Positions 1 through 9,385 of a stretch of 64,000 nucleotides of DNA are shown here, one piece after another; the first letter of the stretch is position 1; every line of letters begins with the position of its first letter. This DNA is from Burkholderiaceae bacterium. Its GTDB lineage: Bacteria > Pseudomonadota > Gammaproteobacteria > Burkholderiales > Burkholderiaceae_C. Position numbers and translations under genes: made by a program. The notes under the pieces are model-generated. The model made no database searches. It saw only the letters and a list, made by a program, of their open reading frames with translations, and was not told the DNA's origin. Where the stretch lies: NCBI GenBank assembly GCA_024235995.1, contig JACKLI010000001.1:3634318-3698317 (forward strand), read 5' to 3'.

Positions 1-1
1 C

Positions 2-622
<621 letters not shown>

Positions 623-648
623 ATCTCGCCCGGTCGCCCAGACCCGCA

Positions 649-681
649 GCCCTGCCGCTATCATGGTGGCAGGGCTTTTTT
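649..681 (+). terminator. Rho-independent terminator of rpoH
   Basis: Perfect 8-bp stem GCCCTGCC / GGCAGGGC with an 11-base loop, followed by six T. It lies 27 bases after the rpoH stop and directly abuts a copy of the dispersed 58-bp repeat. Confidence 0.85.
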
Positions 682-740
682 GCATCAAATCGGCCCTTGG
701 CCCGCGTGAAGCAAGCGCGAGCAGCTACATATTTCATAGT
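682..740 (-). repeat. Dispersed repeat copy A (GATAGCTG family)
   Basis: On the minus strand it reads TATGTAGCTGCTCGCGCTTG, then ACGCGGGCCAAGGGCCGATTTGATG. It aligns closely with the copies at 52216 and 53284. It fills the space between the rpoH terminator and the next gene start. Confidence 0.75.
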
Positions 741-758
741 CATCGCCCGATCGACACC

Positions 759-1754
759 ATGACCCATTCCATCCTCCGCCGCCGCGCCGCCCTGGCCGGC
801 GCCGCCCTGCTGGCCGGCCTGGCCGTGCTGCCGCAGGCACGCGCCCAGTCGGCCGCCGCCTGGCCCGACCGGCCCCTGCACATGATCGTGGGCTTTCCGG
901 CCGGCTCCTCGCCCGACCTGACGGCGCGCGCGCTGGCCGATCCGCTGGCCAAGGCGCTCGGCCAGCCCGTGATCGTCGAGAACAAGGTGGGCGCCGGCGG
1001 CAACATCGGCGCCGACGCGGTGGCCAAGGCGCGCGATGGCGACACCATCGGCCTGATGATCAACGGCAACCTGACCATCGCCAGGCTGCTCAACCCCGCG
1101 CTGCGCTACGACCCGGCGACCGACTTCGCGCCCATCAGCCTGATCGGCGTGGCGCCGCTGGTGCTGGTGGCGCCCGTGAGCGCACCGGGCGCCGACGCGC
1201 GCGCCTTCCTGGACGCCGCGCGCCAGGCCGGCAACAGCTGGAGCTACGGCTCGCCCGGCGTCGGCACCGTGGGCCACCTGGGCATGGAGCTGCTGAAGGC
1301 GCGCACCGGCATCGCCCCGGTGCACGTGCCCTACCCCGGCTACGCCCAGGTCTTCAGCGGCCTGGTGCGCGGCGAGCTGCAGCTGTCGATGCTGCCGCCG
1401 GCGCTGGCCCAGACCCAGATCGCCGCCGGCAAGCTGCGCGGCATCGGCGTCACCAGCAGCGGGCGCAGCCCCCTGATGCCCGGGCTGCCCAGCCTGGCCG
1501 ATGCGGGCGTGAAGAACTTCAACCTCGAGATCTGGAACGCCGTGGTGGCCCCCGCCAGCATGCCGGCGGCCCACGTGGCCAAGCTGGCCGAGGTGCTGGG
1601 CGCCATCGTGCGCACGCCCGAGATGCGCGCGCAACTGTTCCAGCAGGGCTGGCAGGCCGTGGGCTCTTCGCCCGAGGGGCTGGCCCGCCGCATCAAGGCC
1701 GACACCACCAGCCTGGGCACCATCATCCGCGCGCAGAACATCCGCGTGCAGTGA
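759..1754 (+). CDS. Bug-family (TctC) periplasmic substrate-binding protein
   Basis: Extracytoplasmic binding receptor of the tripartite tricarboxylate transporter type, 331 aa, the usual length. The start at ATG 759 gives a signal peptide (RRR, hydrophobic core, cleavage after ARAQ); an upstream in-frame extension to 663 would run through the repeat and is rejected. Typical Bug features are the first strand and loop (LHMIVGFPAGSSPDLTAR), the ENKVGAGGNIGAD segment and the VPYPGYAQ segment. No TctA/TctB membrane genes are nearby, as is common for the expanded Bug family in Burkholderiales. The ligand cannot be told from sequence. Confidence 0.9.
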   Translation: MTHSILRRRAALAGAALLAGLAVLPQARAQSAAAWPDRPLHMIVGFPAGSSPDLTARALADPLAKALGQPVIVENKVGAGGNIGADAVAKARDGDTIGLMINGNLTIARLLNPALRYDPATDFAPISLIGVAPLVLVAPVSAPGADARAFLDAARQAGNSWSYGSPGVGTVGHLGMELLKARTGIAPVHVPYPGYAQVFSGLVRGELQLSMLPPALAQTQIAAGKLRGIGVTSSGRSPLMPGLPSLADAGVKNFNLEIWNAVVAPASMPAAHVAKLAEVLGAIVRTPEMRAQLFQQGWQAVGSSPEGLARRIKADTTSLGTIIRAQNIRVQ

Positions 1755-1814
1755 ACCTCCCAGCCGGCCTGGGCGCCATCGGCCGCTGCCCGTGGCGGGG
1801 AAGGAGATAGCGGA

Positions 1815-3098
1815 TCAGGTCACGGCATGGCGCTGATTGAACTCGGGCTTCAGGTATTCCTGCTTCTGCAGCACCTCGGCCAGATGGCGCGCGGCGTGCC
1901 ACACGTCCTCGTGGCGCAGGTACAGCGGCGTAAAGCCCAGGCGCACGATGTCCGGCTGCTGCGCGTCGCCCGCGCGAAAGTCCCCGATCACGCCGCGCGC
2001 GATCAGCGCCTGCACGATGGCATACGCACTGCCCGCCGGCAGCCTGGCCGTCGGCGACAGGCACACCTGCGAGCCGCGCCGGGCATGCTCGCGCGGGGTG
2101 ACCAGCTCGAACTGGCCCGGGCACTGGGCCTCGACCCGCTCGATGAACAGATCGGTCAGCTGCAGCGACTTGGCACGCAGCGCGGCCATGCCGCCCAGGC
2201 CGGCGGCGGCGTCGAACACGTCCAGCGCCGCATCCAGTGCGGCCAGGCTGATGATCGGCTGCGTGCCGCACTGGTAGCGCGTGATGTCCATGGCCGGCTG
2301 GTACTCGGGCGTGAAGTCGAACGGCGCCGCATGCCCCCACCAGCCGGCCAGCGGCTGCCAGCAGCGGGCCACGTGGCGCGGATGCACCCACACGAAGGCC
2401 GGCGAGCCCGGGCCGCCGTTGAAATACTTGTAGGTGCAGCCGACGGCAAAGTCGGCATCGGCACCAGTCAAGTCCACCGGCACCGCGCCGGCGCTGTGGC
2501 ACAGGTCCCACACCGTCAGCACCCCGGCGGCATGCGCGGCGGCGGTGATGTGCGCCATGTCGTGCAGCGCGCCGGTGCGGTAGTTGACCTGGGTGAGCAT
2601 CAGCACCGCCACGTCGGGCTGCAGGCTCTGCAGCACCTCGTGCGGCTCGATCAGCTTGAGCGTGCAGCCGCGCTCGCGGCACAGGGCCTCGGCGATGTAC
2701 AGGTCGGTGGGGAAGTTGCTGCGTTCGCTGACCACCACGCGGCGCGTGCCGTCCTGCTGCCGGGCGATGGACAGCGCGGCCGACAGCGCCTTGTAGAGGT
2801 TGATCGAGGTGGTGTCGGCGGCCACCACCTGGCCGGCCTGGGCGCCGATCCAGGGGGCGATGCGGTCGCCCACGCGGCGCGGCAGGGCAAACCAGCCGGC
2901 CTTGTTCCAGCTGGTGATCAAGTCGCGCCCCCACTGCTGGGCCACCACGGCGGCCACGCGCGCGGGCACGGCGCGGGGCTGCGCGCCCAACGAGTTGCCG
3001 TCCAGGTAGATCACGCCGGCAGGTAGGTCGAACAGCTCGCGCAGCGGGGCCAGCACATCGGCGCGGTCATGCGCCTGGCAGTCGGACAGGGAAGTCAT
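1815..3098 (-). CDS. kynU: Kynureninase
   Basis: PLP enzyme that hydrolyses L-kynurenine (or 3-hydroxykynurenine) to anthranilate (or hydroxyanthranilate) and alanine, in cytosolic tryptophan catabolism. The protein has 427 aa, close to the family length. The N-terminal YLDGNSLG motif and the PLP lysine context CTYKYFNGGPG (Lys near 224) are clear. The start at 3098 has a GGAGAG ribosome site and gives the normal N-terminus; a longer frame to 3218 runs through a repeat and is unlikely. It lies downstream of, and on the same strand as, the IS-split MFS gene. No tryptophan dioxygenase or formamidase gene is in the window. Confidence 0.93.
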   Translation of the reverse strand: MTSLSDCQAHDRADVLAPLRELFDLPAGVIYLDGNSLGAQPRAVPARVAAVVAQQWGRDLITSWNKAGWFALPRRVGDRIAPWIGAQAGQVVAADTTSINLYKALSAALSIARQQDGTRRVVVSERSNFPTDLYIAEALCRERGCTLKLIEPHEVLQSLQPDVAVLMLTQVNYRTGALHDMAHITAAAHAAGVLTVWDLCHSAGAVPVDLTGADADFAVGCTYKYFNGGPGSPAFVWVHPRHVARCWQPLAGWWGHAAPFDFTPEYQPAMDITRYQCGTQPIISLAALDAALDVFDAAAGLGGMAALRAKSLQLTDLFIERVEAQCPGQFELVTPREHARRGSQVCLSPTARLPAGSAYAIVQALIARGVIGDFRAGDAQQPDIVRLGFTPLYLRHEDVWHAARHLAEVLQKQEYLKPEFNQRHAVT

Positions 3099-3106
3099 TG
3101 GCTCTC

Positions 3107-3164
3107 CAAAAGATAGCTGCTTGCGCCCATCTGGCGGGCGCGAGCGGGGGGTTTGATTCAAATT
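3107..3164 (+). repeat. Dispersed repeat copy B (GATAGCTG family)
   Basis: Begins AAAAGATAGCTGCTTGCGCC and ends GTTTGATTCAAATT. Its core GCTTGCGCCC / GGGCGCGAGC is a nearly perfect 10-bp hairpin with a 7-base loop. It lies just upstream of the kynU ribosome site, between kynU and the MFS gene. Confidence 0.8.
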
Positions 3165-3881
3165 CAGGATGGCAGGGGGCGCACCGGCCAGGCGTGGGCC
3201 AGGTGCTCCCCGATCCATGCCTGGGGCATGGGGGGATGATGCCTGCGGGCCAAGCCCTGGGGCCTGAAGGCTTTCAGGCGTTGGCGGCTTGCAGGGCGTC
3301 GATGTCGCGGCCGGTGTAGTCCTTGAGCAGCTTGAGGCCGACCAGCGATGCGAGCGTCATGCCCATCAGGTACCAGGCGGGCGCGAACTTGCTGCCGGTG
3401 GCGTTCACGAGCCAGGTGGAGATGAAGGGCGAGAAGCCGCCAAAGATCGTCACGCCCACGCTGTAGACCAGGGACATGCCGCTGGCGCGCAGGTGCCGCG
3501 GGAACATCTCCGGCAGCATGGTCAGCGTGGGGGTTCCCTGGATCGTCAGCAACACGCTGAGCCCACCCATGACGGTGTAGAGCACCGCGGGCGTCGGCGA
3601 TGCGTTCAGCCACAAGAAGCCTGGGTAGACCGACAAGACCAGCACGATCCGGCTCCAGAAAATGAGGGGCTTGCGGCCGATGCGGTCGCTCCACCGGCCC
3701 ACCAGCGGAGAGCCGGAGAAGGTCACCAGGCCGGTCAGCGCGGCGCCGAACAGGGCGACCACGGGCGACATCCCGAGTTCGCGGATGGCGTAGTTGGGCA
3801 TGTAGAAGGTCGTGACGAACGCCGCGACCGTCGGCCCAATGGAGCTGAGCGTGGCGGTCAGCAAGGTCCCCGGATACTTAA

Positions 3882-5202
3882 CAGGCCGTTGAAAAATCCC
3901 CTGCGAGCGTCCGCGTCGGCCGCTACGATCTGAAGCCATCCCGGAACAACTGCGACAAGAAAGATGAGAGGCAACCAAGACTTCCAGGGGGCGATGTTTA
4001 GCTACATCAGCCTTGAAGAAAGAGTGCCAGCGGCACACCCGCTGCGCAAGTTGCGCGCCGTGGTGGATGCGCTGCTGTCGAGCATGAACAGCGAGTTCGA
4101 AGCGGTGTACGCCCGCCGTGGCCGCCCCTCGGTGCCGCCGGAGATGCTGCTCAAGGCCTTGCTGCTGCAAATCCTGTTCTCCATCCGCAGCGAACGCCAG
4201 CTGGTCGAGGCGGTCAACTACAACCTGCTGTACCGCTGGTTCGTGGGCCTGAACATTGAAGACAAGGTCTGGGACCACTCCACCTTCAGCGCCAACCGCG
4301 AACGCCTCTTCAACGAAGACCTGGCGCGCGCCTTCTTCGAGCGCGTCAAGCTCAGCGCCCAGTGGGGCCGGCTTGCCAGCGACGAACACTTCAGCGTGGA
4401 CGGCACGCTGATTGAGGCCTGGGCCTCGCACAAGAGTTTCAAACGCAAAGACGACGACAGCGGCACGCCACCCGGACGCAACCCCGAGGTGAACTTCAAA
4501 GGGCAGGAGCGCTGCAACGACACCCACGCCAGCACCACCGATGCCGATGCCCGGCTGTTCAAGAAGAGCGCGGGCGACAAATCTCGCCTGTGCCACATGG
4601 GGCACATCCTCATGGAGAACCGCAACGGGCTGATCGTGGATGTGGAGATCACACATGCCAGTGGCACCGCCGAGCGCGAGGCGGCGCTGGCGATGCTCAA
4701 ACGCCGGGGAAACAAGAACAAGCGGGCCACGGTCGGGGCCGACAAAGGTTACGACAGCCAGGCCTTCATCAAGGGCTGCCGAAAGCTCAAAGTCACGCCA
4801 CACGTGGCGGCCAAGGACAAGCACTCGGCGGTCGATGGCCGCATCCGGCGCCACGAGGGCTACAAGACCAGCCTCAAAGTGCGCAAGCGCATCGAGGAGG
4901 CCTTTGGCTGGATCAAGACAGTGGGTGGTCTGGCCAAGACCAAATTGATCGGTCAGGCCAAGCTCGCGGGCCAGGCGCTGCTGTGCTTTGCCACCTACAA
5001 CCTGGTGCGCATGGGCAGTCTGGGCGGCTGGTGGGACGCGCATCATGCGTGAACCATGGGATACGTGCGCCCGGAACGGGCAAAACGGCCTGCAAACAGG
5101 CCGAAATGGCCGCTCCAATCGCTGCGCAGGCCAGTTTGGGCGATCCGTTTCTTCGAAATCCACGACCCTGGCGCGTTCGATGAGCATTTTTTCAACGGCC
5201 TG
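3882..5202 (+). mobile_element. IS5-family insertion sequence, complete
   Basis: Element of 1321 bp with inverted termini: both ends begin CAGGCCGTTGAAAAA (15 bp identical) when read inward. It is flanked on both sides by TTAA (3878-3881 and 5203-5206), a 4-bp target duplication that fits the YTAR target preference of part of the IS5 family. It carries one intact transposase gene and appears recent, because the target gene is otherwise undamaged. Family assignment is from the transposase and ends, not from a database search. Confidence 0.92.
3964..5052 (+). CDS. IS5-family DDE transposase
   Basis: Catalyses cut-and-paste or copy movement of the surrounding element. The protein has 362 aa. 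An N-terminal helical DNA-binding part (PEMLLKALLLQILFSIRSER) is followed by the DDE core: first Asp in FSVDGTLIEAW, second in GADKGYDS, and Glu in KRIEEAFGWIKT near the C-terminus. The frame is intact, so the copy may be active. It is transcribed against the host MFS gene. Start at ATG 3964, 82 bases inside the left terminus. Confidence 0.95.
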   Translation: MRGNQDFQGAMFSYISLEERVPAAHPLRKLRAVVDALLSSMNSEFEAVYARRGRPSVPPEMLLKALLLQILFSIRSERQLVEAVNYNLLYRWFVGLNIEDKVWDHSTFSANRERLFNEDLARAFFERVKLSAQWGRLASDEHFSVDGTLIEAWASHKSFKRKDDDSGTPPGRNPEVNFKGQERCNDTHASTTDADARLFKKSAGDKSRLCHMGHILMENRNGLIVDVEITHASGTAEREAALAMLKRRGNKNKRATVGADKGYDSQAFIKGCRKLKVTPHVAAKDKHSAVDGRIRRHEGYKTSLKVRKRIEEAFGWIKTVGGLAKTKLIGQAKLAGQALLCFATYNLVRMGSLGGWWDAHHA

Positions 5203-5994
5203 TTAAGGCAGAGCTCGGCCACGCTGTTGCGCTGCCGGGGAGCGGCCATGGCCGGCGTTTCTGTCTGGTGCAGCGATTCGTGCAGGCGGCGGCGGATGTA
5301 CATGCCGACCGGCGCGATCAGCAGGCCCAGCGCGAAGGGCACGCGCCAGCCCCAGGCCTCCATGGCCTGGGGACCGAGTCCGAACGAAAGCGCGCTGACG
5401 ACCAGGGCGCCGACCAGGATGCCCAGCCCCTGGCTGGCCGTCTGCCAGCTGGCCATGTAGCCGCGGTTGGTGAGCGTCGCATGCTCGACGAGCAGCGTGG
5501 TCGATGCGCCGACCTCGCCACCGGCCGAGAAGCCCTGCAGCAGGCGCGCCACCACGATCAGGACCGGCGCCGCGACGCCGATCTGCGCATAGGTGGGGGC
5601 CACGGCGATCAGGCCGCACCCCAGCGCCATCAGGAAGAGGGTCACCAGCATGGCCTTCTTGCGGCCGGCACGGTCGGCATAGGCGCCGATGACGATGCCG
5701 CCCAACGGCCGCATCACGAAGCCGACGCCGAATGTCGCAACCGCCAGCAACAGCTGCCCGTAGGAGCTGAAGGTGGGGAAGAACAATTTCCCGATCAGCA
5801 TCGCCATGAAGCCGAAAACCGTGAAGTCGAAGAACTCGAGCGCGTTGCCGATGGTGGTTGCCACGATCGTCGTGCGCCGGCTGGGCGGATGGCCGATGGA
5901 AGTTGCTTGGGGCATGACAGAGTCCTTGGGGTGAAAGGATGGCGGGGCTATGCCCTCGAGGCGCGGAGGCGATGGGGGCCCGGGATGCTTGTTG

Positions 5995-7110
5995 TCAGCG
6001 GCCCAGTCCCAGGCAGGCCTGGATGACCGCGGTGCGGAACTGGCCGGTGATCATCCCGTGCCATTCGTCGTCGTTCACGTAGGAGGCTTCGAACTGCGTC
6101 TGCCGGATCTGTGCCTGCTGCTCGGGCGTGCTCCGGCCCGGATAGCGGCGCAGCCAGTGGCTGGCGCGCAGCACGTTGAAATCGGCGTCGTGGCGGGTGC
6201 CGTATTCCATCGCGATGCCCACGCCATGGGCCTGCGGGCATTCGTCGAACAGGGCGCCGATGGCGTGGCCGACCACCTGGCGGGAGGCGGACTCGCCCTC
6301 CCACGCCGCCACCACGTCGGCGCCCCAGATGGCCCGGGTGTCGCGCAGGTTTTCCGTGGCCCCCGGCAGGCCACCGTGGATTTTCTCGCCATGGCCGAAC
6401 CGGCCCAGTCCGGTGTGCACGTCGATCCAGGCGATGCGGCTGCGCCCCGCGCCGTGCTGGCGCAGGATGCCGCGCAGCGTGCGGTTGCTCCAGGAAGGCG
6501 CGGTGCCCGAAAAGAACAAGCCGTCCGGAAAGGCCGACTGGCCGGTGCTGATGGCCTGGTGGAAGGCGGTCCGGCCGTGCGCCGCGATGTACTGGGCGAT
6601 GGCTTTCTCGTTGTCGGGCGTGGGGGGCCAGGTCTCGGGCAGCAGCAGGTCGTGCAGCTCGGCGTAGCCGGGGTTGTCGGTGAGGCGGCCGAAATCGATG
6701 AAGTTGCGGTTCAGGTCGATGTTGTCTTCGTTGACCCGGCACAGGTGCGAGAAGCCGTAGGGGTTGACGGCGTGGATCAGCAGCACCGCCACGCCCTGGC
6801 GCCGGGCCAGGGACATGGCGGGTTCGTCCTCCAGCCATGCGACCTGGCAGCCCGAGCCGCAGAAGCCCTCGGCCCCGTGCACGCCGGAGGTGACGATCAG
6901 CAGGGAGCGGGCATCGGGGTCGCCCCACAAGGCCACGTCGGTGGCCAGGGGCTCGCCCTGGGCGCCGAGGGGGCCGTTGTCGAGCACGTGGTGCTCAAGC
7001 CGGGCGCCGGCCTTGCCAGCAGCCGCGATGAACTTCTGGCGCGCCTGCGCGTAGTTGTCGGAAAAGCAATGACGGACCCATGCGGGATGGGCGGGCGTGT
7101 TCGTGGACAT
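5995..7110 (-). CDS. DUF2817 (M14-like) metallopeptidase/hydrolase
   Basis: Protein of 371 aa with no signal peptide, so probably cytosolic. The fold is related to the M14 zinc carboxypeptidases: a zinc-binding HxxE in SGVHGAEGFCG (about residues 72-82), the NPYGFSHLCRVNEDNIDLNRNF stretch split around Asn/Arg substrate residues, a further His in WIDVHTGLG, and a late Glu in MEYGT. The substrate of DUF2817 proteins is not established; an amide or peptide bond is the usual guess. It starts 21 bases after the upstream Bug gene ends and lies upstream of the MFS gene, suggesting one transport-and-hydrolysis operon. Confidence 0.85.
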   Translation of the reverse strand: MSTNTPAHPAWVRHCFSDNYAQARQKFIAAAGKAGARLEHHVLDNGPLGAQGEPLATDVALWGDPDARSLLIVTSGVHGAEGFCGSGCQVAWLEDEPAMSLARRQGVAVLLIHAVNPYGFSHLCRVNEDNIDLNRNFIDFGRLTDNPGYAELHDLLLPETWPPTPDNEKAIAQYIAAHGRTAFHQAISTGQSAFPDGLFFSGTAPSWSNRTLRGILRQHGAGRSRIAWIDVHTGLGRFGHGEKIHGGLPGATENLRDTRAIWGADVVAAWEGESASRQVVGHAIGALFDECPQAHGVGIAMEYGTRHDADFNVLRASHWLRRYPGRSTPEQQAQIRQTQFEASYVNDDEWHGMITGQFRTAVIQACLGLGR

Positions 7111-7131
7111 CGTGTGCGTGGAGGGTGGGCT

Positions 7132-8160
7132 TCACTGGGGCTGATAGCCCGACTGGCGGATGACGGCGCCCCAGCTGTCGGAGATGCGCTGCACGGATTG
7201 CGCCAGCGCATCGGGTCCGCCGTAGTTGATGGGAACCCCCTGGCCTTCCAGCCGGGCCCTGGTCTTGTCGCTGGCCAGCGTGGCGCGGACCGCCTCGCTG
7301 TAGCGGCCGATCAGGCTCGGGGCGGTGCCGGCCGGCGCGTAGATGCCGACCAGATTGCTCGACTCCAGGCCCGCGATGCCCGCTTCACCGAAGGTGGGAA
7401 CGTCGGGAAATTCGGCCAGGCGGCTGGTGCCGGAAACCGCCAGCAGGCGCACCTTCTTGCTCTTGGCGTAGGGGGCGAGCTCCACCGAGGAGGTGATGCC
7501 GAAGGGGATCTGGCCCCCGACCAGGTCGGCCAGCAGCGGCGCGCCGCCCCGGTACGGCACCGGGGTGGTTTCGACGTGCAGCGACTTGGCCAGCAGGCCG
7601 ACGGCGAATTCCGGGATGCTGCCCGGCGCGGGCACGCCCATGTTGACCTGCCCGGGATGCTTGCGCGCCCATTCGGCAACGTCCTTCACCTGGGTGATCT
7701 GCGTGCTGGCGTGGGTGGCCAGCGCGATGAATCCCTTGTCGGTGACCAGGGCGACCGCCGTGAAGTCGCGCGGCGGCGAGAAGCCGGGGTTCTTGAGCGT
7801 GTGCGGCAGGATCGCCACGGTGTGGTCGTTGGTCAGCAGCAGCGTCTTGCCGTCCGGCGCGGCGGCCTTGAGGGCCTGCGCCGCGATCAGGCCGCCGGCA
7901 CCGGGCCGGTTCTCGACGATGACGGGCTGGTCGAGCGCGGTCGACAGGCCTTCGGCAAGGATGCGGGCCGATGCATCCAGCCCCCCGCCCGGGGGAAAGC
8001 CGACGAGGATGCGGATGGGCTGCTGCGCCGACTGGGCCAGCGCCACCGGCGCGGTGAGCGCCGCCATCCAGCCCATGGCCACCAGGGCGATGCCCCTGAG
8101 GCATTGCAAGCGGCGGGGCGATGCGGTCGAAGGTGTGCGGGGTGCGCGGTTCGTTGGCAT
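7132..8160 (-). CDS. Bug-family (TctC) periplasmic substrate-binding protein
   Basis: Binding receptor of 342 aa, first gene of the leftward cluster. The signal peptide spans an N-terminal RR-rich stretch and a hydrophobic core ending LAQSAQQ. Characteristic segments are IRILVGFPPGGGLDASAR, ENRPGAGGLIAAQ and TPVPYRGGAPLLADL. A start at 8160 is used; an internal ATG would shorten the long n-region. A divergent LysR gene begins 100 bases away, so the ligand is probably the inducer or its precursor (inference). No TctAB genes are present. Confidence 0.88.
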   Translation of the reverse strand: MPTNRAPRTPSTASPRRLQCLRGIALVAMGWMAALTAPVALAQSAQQPIRILVGFPPGGGLDASARILAEGLSTALDQPVIVENRPGAGGLIAAQALKAAAPDGKTLLLTNDHTVAILPHTLKNPGFSPPRDFTAVALVTDKGFIALATHASTQITQVKDVAEWARKHPGQVNMGVPAPGSIPEFAVGLLAKSLHVETTPVPYRGGAPLLADLVGGQIPFGITSSVELAPYAKSKKVRLLAVSGTSRLAEFPDVPTFGEAGIAGLESSNLVGIYAPAGTAPSLIGRYSEAVRATLASDKTRARLEGQGVPINYGGPDALAQSVQRISDSWGAVIRQSGYQPQ

Positions 8161-8259
8161 GTCGTGCTCCAGGGGAGTTGCGGATCAGGCCTGAAATGTA
8201 GAAACTTGTGGGTATAAAAAAAAGATCAATTATTTTTTCAACATCACATCAAAATTTAT
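8161..8259. promoter_or_regulatory. Divergent promoter region between Bug gene and LysR gene
   Basis: The only clearly AT-rich stretch in this part of the window (about 8205-8258), containing A and T runs such as AAAAAAAAGATCAATTATTT. The head-to-head arrangement of a LysR gene with the operon it probably controls makes this the expected operator region. No exact operator was fixed. Confidence 0.5.
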
Positions 8260-9276
8260 ATGGCAAACACAACCCGAGTGATGCTCGACGACGGATGGCG
8301 CTTGAGCCTGCGGCAGATGGCCATCTTCCGCGCGGTGGCGCAGTCGGGGAGCCTGCGCTCGGCGGCGCGGCAGGTGCACCTGACGCAGCCGGCGGTCACG
8401 CATGCCGTGCGCGACATGGAGCAGAGCCTGGGCACCGCCTTGTTCGTGCGCAGCGCCAAAGGCGTCGCGCTGACGGACGTCGGGGCGGTGCTGATGCGGC
8501 GCACCGAGCTGGTCTTCAACGAGCTGCGCCGGACGCAGGATGAGATCCGGGAGCTGCGCGACGGCACCGGCGGCCGGCTGTCCATCGCCTTCAGCTCGGC
8601 CGCCGGCCCCCTGCTGCCGCCGGCGCTGCTCGATTTCCGCGCCCGCCGGCCCGGCGTGTCCCTGGAGCTGCACGAAATGATCTCCGCCGGCAGCGACCCG
8701 CGCTGGCAGTCCGGCAGCTTCGATTTCGCCGTGGTCAGCGAGAGCGCCGTCACGCCGATGGATGGCGCGCAGAGCGAGGCCTTGCTCGAGGTGCCGCTGC
8801 GGGTGGGACTGCGCCAGGGGCACGCGCTGGCGCGGGCGCGCTCCCTCAAGCGCCTGCATGGCGCGCTGTGGGTGGCGCCCAGCTACGGGCTGGCCCTGCT
8901 GGAGCGGCTGTTCGCCGCCCATGGCCTGCCGCCTCCGCCCGACGTGATCGCCTGCCAGTCGACCCAGCTGGGGACCCAGCTGATGCACCGTGCGGATGCG
9001 CTGGCGCTGATGTCCTCGGACATGGCCAGCGACAGCCGCTATTCGCGCGGCCTGAGCTGGCTGTCCCTGACCGAAACCCCCTTGCCGCATCTGCGCATCT
9101 ACCTGCTGGTGCGCGACGAGGCCGCGCTGACCCCCGCGGCCCGTCTGTTCATCGACTGCCTGCGGCGGGCCGTGACGGCCCGCTGGCGCAGCGGCGCGGC
9201 ACGCAGGCCCGTGCAGAACGGCCCGCAGGGTGCTCAGGCGCCGGACAGCGGCTCCAGCGGACCCCTGGCGCCATGA
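8260..9276 (+). CDS. LysR-family transcriptional regulator
   Basis: Predicted regulator of 338 aa. The winged helix-turn-helix is at about residues 16-75 (FRAVAQSGSLRSAARQVHLTQPAVTHAVRDME), followed by a linker helix and a periplasmic-binding-like effector domain starting near RLSIAFSSAAGPLLPP. It is transcribed away from the Bug/DUF2817/MFS/kynU cluster, the classical arrangement for a pathway-specific activator. The last 40 or so residues are low-complexity and lie outside the conserved domain. Confidence 0.92.
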   Translation: MANTTRVMLDDGWRLSLRQMAIFRAVAQSGSLRSAARQVHLTQPAVTHAVRDMEQSLGTALFVRSAKGVALTDVGAVLMRRTELVFNELRRTQDEIRELRDGTGGRLSIAFSSAAGPLLPPALLDFRARRPGVSLELHEMISAGSDPRWQSGSFDFAVVSESAVTPMDGAQSEALLEVPLRVGLRQGHALARARSLKRLHGALWVAPSYGLALLERLFAAHGLPPPPDVIACQSTQLGTQLMHRADALALMSSDMASDSRYSRGLSWLSLTETPLPHLRIYLLVRDEAALTPAARLFIDCLRRAVTARWRSGAARRPVQNGPQGAQAPDSGSSGPLAP

Positions 9277-9385
9277 CAACACGCCATGCCAGGGATGGCG
9301 CACCGCGCCTTGCCGCCACCGCCTTGGCGGGGCGCGGCAGATACCATGGGTCGATCGTGAACACGTTTCCAGAAGGGGGTGTGCG

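Larger units (their letters stand above)
3274..5915 (-). pseudogene. MFS transporter (metabolite:H+ symporter type) disrupted by an IS5-family element
   Basis: Inner-membrane proton-coupled solute transporter. The N-terminal part (5915 down to about 5207) has the MHS signature GNALEFFDF and the loop-2/3 motif ADRAGRKKAM; the C-terminal part (about 3877 down to 3274) has GRWSDRIGRKPL and the last helices. Removing 3882-5206 (IS plus one TTAA copy, 1325 bp) rejoins the two frames exactly (...VAELCL-KYPGTLL...), giving 438 aa, the normal length for this family. As it stands, the 5' half reads into the IS and stops at 5043. The gene sits between a DUF2817 gene and kynU on the same strand, so a polar effect on kynU is possible. 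Substrate unknown. Confidence 0.9.
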
